Shown: positions 6,492 to 8,295 of the stretch, piece by piece
How positions within the stretch are numbered: the stretch's first letter is position 1
Layout: each line of letters begins with the position of its first letter
From: Acidimicrobiia bacterium
GTDB taxonomy: Bacteria; Actinomycetota; Acidimicrobiia; Acidimicrobiales; Acidimicrobilacustridaceae
NCBI GenBank assembly: GCA_016462055.1
Contig: JAEMTX010000084.1
Coordinates: forward strand, 1 to 8,295
Length of the DNA stretch: 8,295 nt
Direction of reading: 5' to 3'
Made by a program: the position numbers and the translations under genes
The notes under the pieces: generated by a model
What the model saw: the letters and a program-made list of their open reading frames with translations, nothing else
The model's database searches: none
Told to the model about the DNA's origin: nothing

Positions 6492-6525
6492 CCGCTCAAA
6501 GTGTCAGGATGACCTCTCTGAGCGG
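6492..6525. promoter_or_regulatory. Nested dyad, candidate operator
   Basis: CCGCTCA (6492-6498) and TGAGCGG (6519-6525) are perfect 7-bp inverted arms. Inside them GTCA (6503-6506) and TGAC (6510-6513) form a second inverted repeat with almost the same centre, near 6508. A nearly concentric dyad in the middle of a divergent promoter region is the layout expected for a dimeric repressor site. It could alternatively fold as an RNA hairpin in one of the two leaders. Confidence 0.4.
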
Positions 6526-6552
6526 CAGATGACCGACTCTTCCCACGATGAC
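6508..6552 (+). repeat. Three GATGAC direct repeats about 20 bp apart
   Basis: GATGACC occurs at 6508-6514 and 6528-6534, and GATGAC again at 6547-6552, so the start-to-start spacings are 20 and 19 bp, near two helical turns. The last copy abuts the ribosome-binding site of the epoxide hydrolase gene. The regular spacing suggests sites for an activator binding one face of the DNA, though six-base repeats can occur by chance. Confidence 0.3.
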
Positions 6553-6563
6553 AAAGGAATTCC

Positions 6564-6944
6564 ATGAGCGACGGAGCGAAGTACGAACAACTGGTCCGCG
6601 ACTTCTGTGATGCCTGGGCCGATGGCGACCACGACAAGGTGGTCGAGTACTTCACTGCCGATGGCGTGTACCACAACATCCCCGTCGATCCGATGGTTGG
6701 CCACGAGGCCATTCGCATGATGATCGAAGGCTTCACCGCCGGCCTCAAGGTCAAGATCTTCCGCATCGACAACATCCTTTCCAACGGCCCGATGGTCGTG
6801 ACCGAGCGCGTCGACATTTTCGAAAAGGAAGACGGCGGCGAGATCGAACTACCCGTCCTCGGTATTTTTGAATTCGAGGGCGACAAGATCGCCAAATGGC
6901 GCGAGTACTTCGACCTCAATCAGTTCATGTCGCAAATGGGTTGA
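6564..6944 (+). CDS. Limonene-1,2-epoxide hydrolase family protein
   Basis: A small 126-residue cone-shaped alpha+beta barrel protein of the SnoaL/NTF2-like superfamily. It keeps the five catalytic residues known from Rhodococcus limonene-1,2-epoxide hydrolase (Y53, N55, R99, D101, D132) as Y36, N38, R82, D84 and D117. The spacings Y-N, Y-R and R-D are identical, and D-D differs by two. Such enzymes hydrolyse an epoxide to a trans-diol in one step. The Mycobacterium tuberculosis relative Rv2740 (EphG) accepts bulky lipids and cholesterol 5,6-oxide. The start is supported by AAAGGAA five bases upstream. It diverges from the second P450, which could supply the epoxide, and its stop codon lies in a hairpin shared with the converging alpha/beta hydrolase. 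A plain SnoaL-like protein or isomerase is the alternative, made less likely by the full set of residues. Confidence 0.85.
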   Translation: MSDGAKYEQLVRDFCDAWADGDHDKVVEYFTADGVYHNIPVDPMVGHEAIRMMIEGFTAGLKVKIFRIDNILSNGPMVVTERVDIFEKEDGGEIELPVLGIFEFEGDKIAKWREYFDLNQFMSQMG

Positions 6945-6960
6945 CCGCTAATGGTCAACC
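6939..6960. terminator. Symmetric hairpin carrying both converging stop codons
   Basis: GGTTGACC (6939-6946) and GGTCAACC (6953-6960) form a perfect 8-bp stem with loop GCTAAT. The plus-strand stop TGA of the epoxide hydrolase (6942-6944) lies in the left arm. The minus-strand stop TGA of the alpha/beta hydrolase (6955-6957) lies at the mirror position in the right arm. The layout suits a shared bidirectional terminator, although there is no T tract on either side. Confidence 0.55.
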
Positions 6961-7749
6961 AGCCAAGAACTTGAAGACGTCCGTGAACGCTGTCGCGTCT
7001 TGAGCGAAGAACCCATGTCCACCCTCGTAGACATGGAGTTCAGCATTTGGAATTCGATCAGCCATCGCTTCGCTATTGGAAAGTGGAGCGATGCCGTCGT
7101 AGCGACCTGCTCCGATAAACGTCGGTGCTGTGATTTGCTCGAGCCGATCCCACACGTCATGAGTGCTTCGTGCATTCAGTTGTTCGATCTCACCGCGTTC
7201 CGCTTCTGAGCCCGGTTTTGCTCCGTACTGACCACTAATGCCATCGACGAACAATCGATCTTCGGGATGCGTGTCAAGCCATTCGGGAGTGAACCGCGTA
7301 TCCATAATCGTCATTGAAATTCCTGCTCGTTCCGCTTCGTCCATCGAACGGAGTTCATGAAGCGGATACGAGGAGCCGCCTGCCCCGCCAGGCGACGTGC
7401 AGAGCAATGCCAACCGCTCGACTCGCTCGGGAACGGTTACCGCAAACTCTTGCGCAACCATCCCGCCGAAACTGATTCCGATGACGTTGAACGTGTCCCA
7501 GCCAAGAAAATCAACAAGCGCAATCGCGTCAGCTGCATATTCCTTCATTGAATAGGGACCGGCGGGGATTTCTGTACGACCCAATCCGCGCTGGTCATGC
7601 AGCACAACATCGAATTGCGTTCCGAGCGCGTCGAACAGCGGCCGCATGCGTTCGATCGTTGAACCCGATCCGTTGAACATCAGCAGTCGAGGACCCTCGC
7701 CTGCTTGTTCCCAATGAAGTTCGATTCCATTCAAGTGTTCAGTAGGCAT
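6955..7749 (-). CDS. Alpha/beta hydrolase, enol-lactonase-like
   Basis: A 264-residue alpha/beta-hydrolase-fold enzyme. The nucleophile elbow is G91-I-S93-F-G-G. The acid is D218 in GRYDGIAP, and the His is H245 in EGGHGFF, giving a complete Ser-Asp-His triad. The oxyanion region is NGSGST (26-31), and HDQRGLGRTE (51-60) is the typical strand-4 segment. The GRYDGIAP and YEGGHGFFAQD stretches recall the 3-oxoadipate enol-lactonase group, but that group also covers esterases and C-C hydrolases, so the substrate is open. No signal peptide is visible, so it is cytoplasmic. Its ATG starts one base after the stop of the upstream crotonase-family gene (TGA-C-ATG), so the two are translationally coupled. 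In context it could open a lactone or ester made during ring or side-chain degradation. Confidence 0.92.
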   Translation of the reverse strand: MPTEHLNGIELHWEQAGEGPRLLMFNGSGSTIERMRPLFDALGTQFDVVLHDQRGLGRTEIPAGPYSMKEYAADAIALVDFLGWDTFNVIGISFGGMVAQEFAVTVPERVERLALLCTSPGGAGGSSYPLHELRSMDEAERAGISMTIMDTRFTPEWLDTHPEDRLFVDGISGQYGAKPGSEAERGEIEQLNARSTHDVWDRLEQITAPTFIGAGRYDGIAPLSNSEAMADRIPNAELHVYEGGHGFFAQDATAFTDVFKFLAG

Positions 7750-7750
7750 G

Positions 7751-8295
7751 TCACATTGGTTTCCACTCGGGCGCCCGCTTCTCGCGGAACGCTTCTCCAG
7801 CTTCGGTCATATTTCCGGTAAACGTTCCGAGAACCTGCGTGCGATTCTCGAGTTCCATTGCCGAACGAAGGCTCGGCGCGTCGAGGTTGGCCCACATGCC
7901 TACCTTGGTCATGCGTACTCCGTATTCAGAGTTGTCAGCGATCAAACCTGCAAGTTCAAGAGCGGTCGACTGGAGTTCGTCTGAACTTGTAACGCGATTC
8001 AGCACGCCGTAGGTACGAGCCTCCTCAGCACTGAATCGACGTCCGGTCAGCATTAATTCGGCGGCAATAGTGGGCCCACAAATACGCGGAAGCCAATAAC
8101 TCGTACCGAGATCGCAAGAGGACAATCCAACACGGATGAAATGCGAGGCAAAGAACGCGTCAGTTGAGGCGACACGAAGATCGGAGGTCAGCGCCAGTGC
8201 AAGACCTCCACCAACGACTGCACCGTGGAGCGCAGCGATCACTGGTTGCGGGGTTTCGTGAATGGCAAGAACGACGTCCATCAGATGTTCCTGCA
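7751..8295 (-). CDS. Enoyl-CoA hydratase/isomerase (crotonase) family, 5' end outside window
   Basis: The reading frame stays open to the right edge, so the N-terminus is missing; crotonases run about 260 residues and about 180 are present. The residues before the in-frame ATG at 8281 read QEHL and look like family sequence, so that ATG is not the start. ALHGAVVGGGLALALTSDLRVAS supplies the oxyanion-hole region, followed by RVGLSSCDLGTSYWLPR and the TGRRFSAEEARTYGVLNRV helix typical of the fold. Both glutamates of classical hydratases (rat E144 and E164) are replaced: Ala follows GGGL, and Phe precedes IRVG. An Asp in SSCDLG lies close to the position of the dienoyl-CoA isomerase Asp. It may therefore be an isomerase, a lyase or another crotonase activity rather than a standard hydratase. 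The coupled alpha/beta hydrolase follows. Confidence 0.9.
   Translation of the reverse strand, partial: QEHLMDVVLAIHETPQPVIAALHGAVVGGGLALALTSDLRVASTDAFFASHFIRVGLSSCDLGTSYWLPRICGPTIAAELMLTGRRFSAEEARTYGVLNRVTSSDELQSTALELAGLIADNSEYGVRMTKVGMWANLDAPSLRSAMELENRTQVLGTFTGNMTEAGEAFREKRAPEWKPM

Larger units (their letters stand above)
6445..6563. promoter_or_regulatory. Divergent control region, second P450 and epoxide hydrolase
   Basis: This 119-base gap must contain the promoters of both divergent genes. It carries the Shine-Dalgarno sites AAGGGGGA (6451-6458, minus strand) and AAAGGAA (6553-6559, plus strand). Near its middle is a large dyad (6492-6525), and towards the epoxide hydrolase are three GATGAC repeats. 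I did not find a confident -35/-10 pair, nor the TnnAACnnGTTnnA motif of the steroid regulator KstR. Confidence 0.5.

Overview
The window looks like a piece of an actinobacterial chromosome, possibly from the class Acidimicrobiia. That guess rests on the gene families present (a CYP142-like P450, a PPOX/F420-type split-barrel protein, an SCO6745-type protein, an ACAD10/11-like dehydrogenase), on the moderately high GC content judged by eye, and on GA-rich Shine-Dalgarno sites. It is an inference; no phylogenetic marker, rRNA or tRNA is present. The DNA is densely coding, with ten genes and no gap over about 140 bases. I saw no mobile element, CRISPR array or phage gene.

Layout, left to right. 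A CYP142-like cytochrome P450 (115-1302, +) overlaps a cupin gene (1299-1832, +) by an ATGA. Convergent to these is a two-gene minus-strand unit, an SCO6745-family protein (2504-3253) followed by a nitroreductase (1845-2498). Across a 135-base divergent gap lies a pyridoxamine-phosphate-oxidase-like (PPOX) protein (3389-3874, +). It converges on a second minus-strand unit, a P450 (5254-6444) followed by an acyl-CoA dehydrogenase (3884-5185). Across a 119-base divergent gap is a limonene-epoxide-hydrolase-like gene (6564-6944, +). This converges on a third minus-strand unit, a crotonase-family enzyme cut by the right edge (7751-8295) followed by an alpha/beta hydrolase (6955-7749).

The content reads as a lipid, terpenoid or steroid catabolic cluster. 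P450s would hydroxylate or epoxidise an alkyl or alkene group, and the epoxide hydrolase would open an epoxide. The acyl-CoA dehydrogenase and crotonase would carry out beta-oxidation-like steps, and the alpha/beta hydrolase would cleave an ester, lactone or C-C bond. The nitroreductase-like and PPOX proteins are candidate flavin- or F420-dependent reductases. No ferredoxin, ferredoxin reductase or transcription factor is in view, so P450 redox partners and regulation must lie elsewhere. The substrate cannot be read from sequence.

The most notable small-scale features are short inverted repeats at gene ends. One is a perfect 8-bp hairpin whose two arms contain the stop codons of the converging epoxide hydrolase and alpha/beta hydrolase genes. 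Another is a dyad plus three GATGAC repeats about 20 bp apart, in the divergent region between the second P450 and the epoxide hydrolase. Several enzymes depart from textbook active sites: a cupin with His at the usual Glu ligand position, a P450 with Thr at the I-helix acid position, a crotonase lacking both hydratase glutamates, and an acyl-CoA dehydrogenase with Asp at the usual catalytic Glu position.
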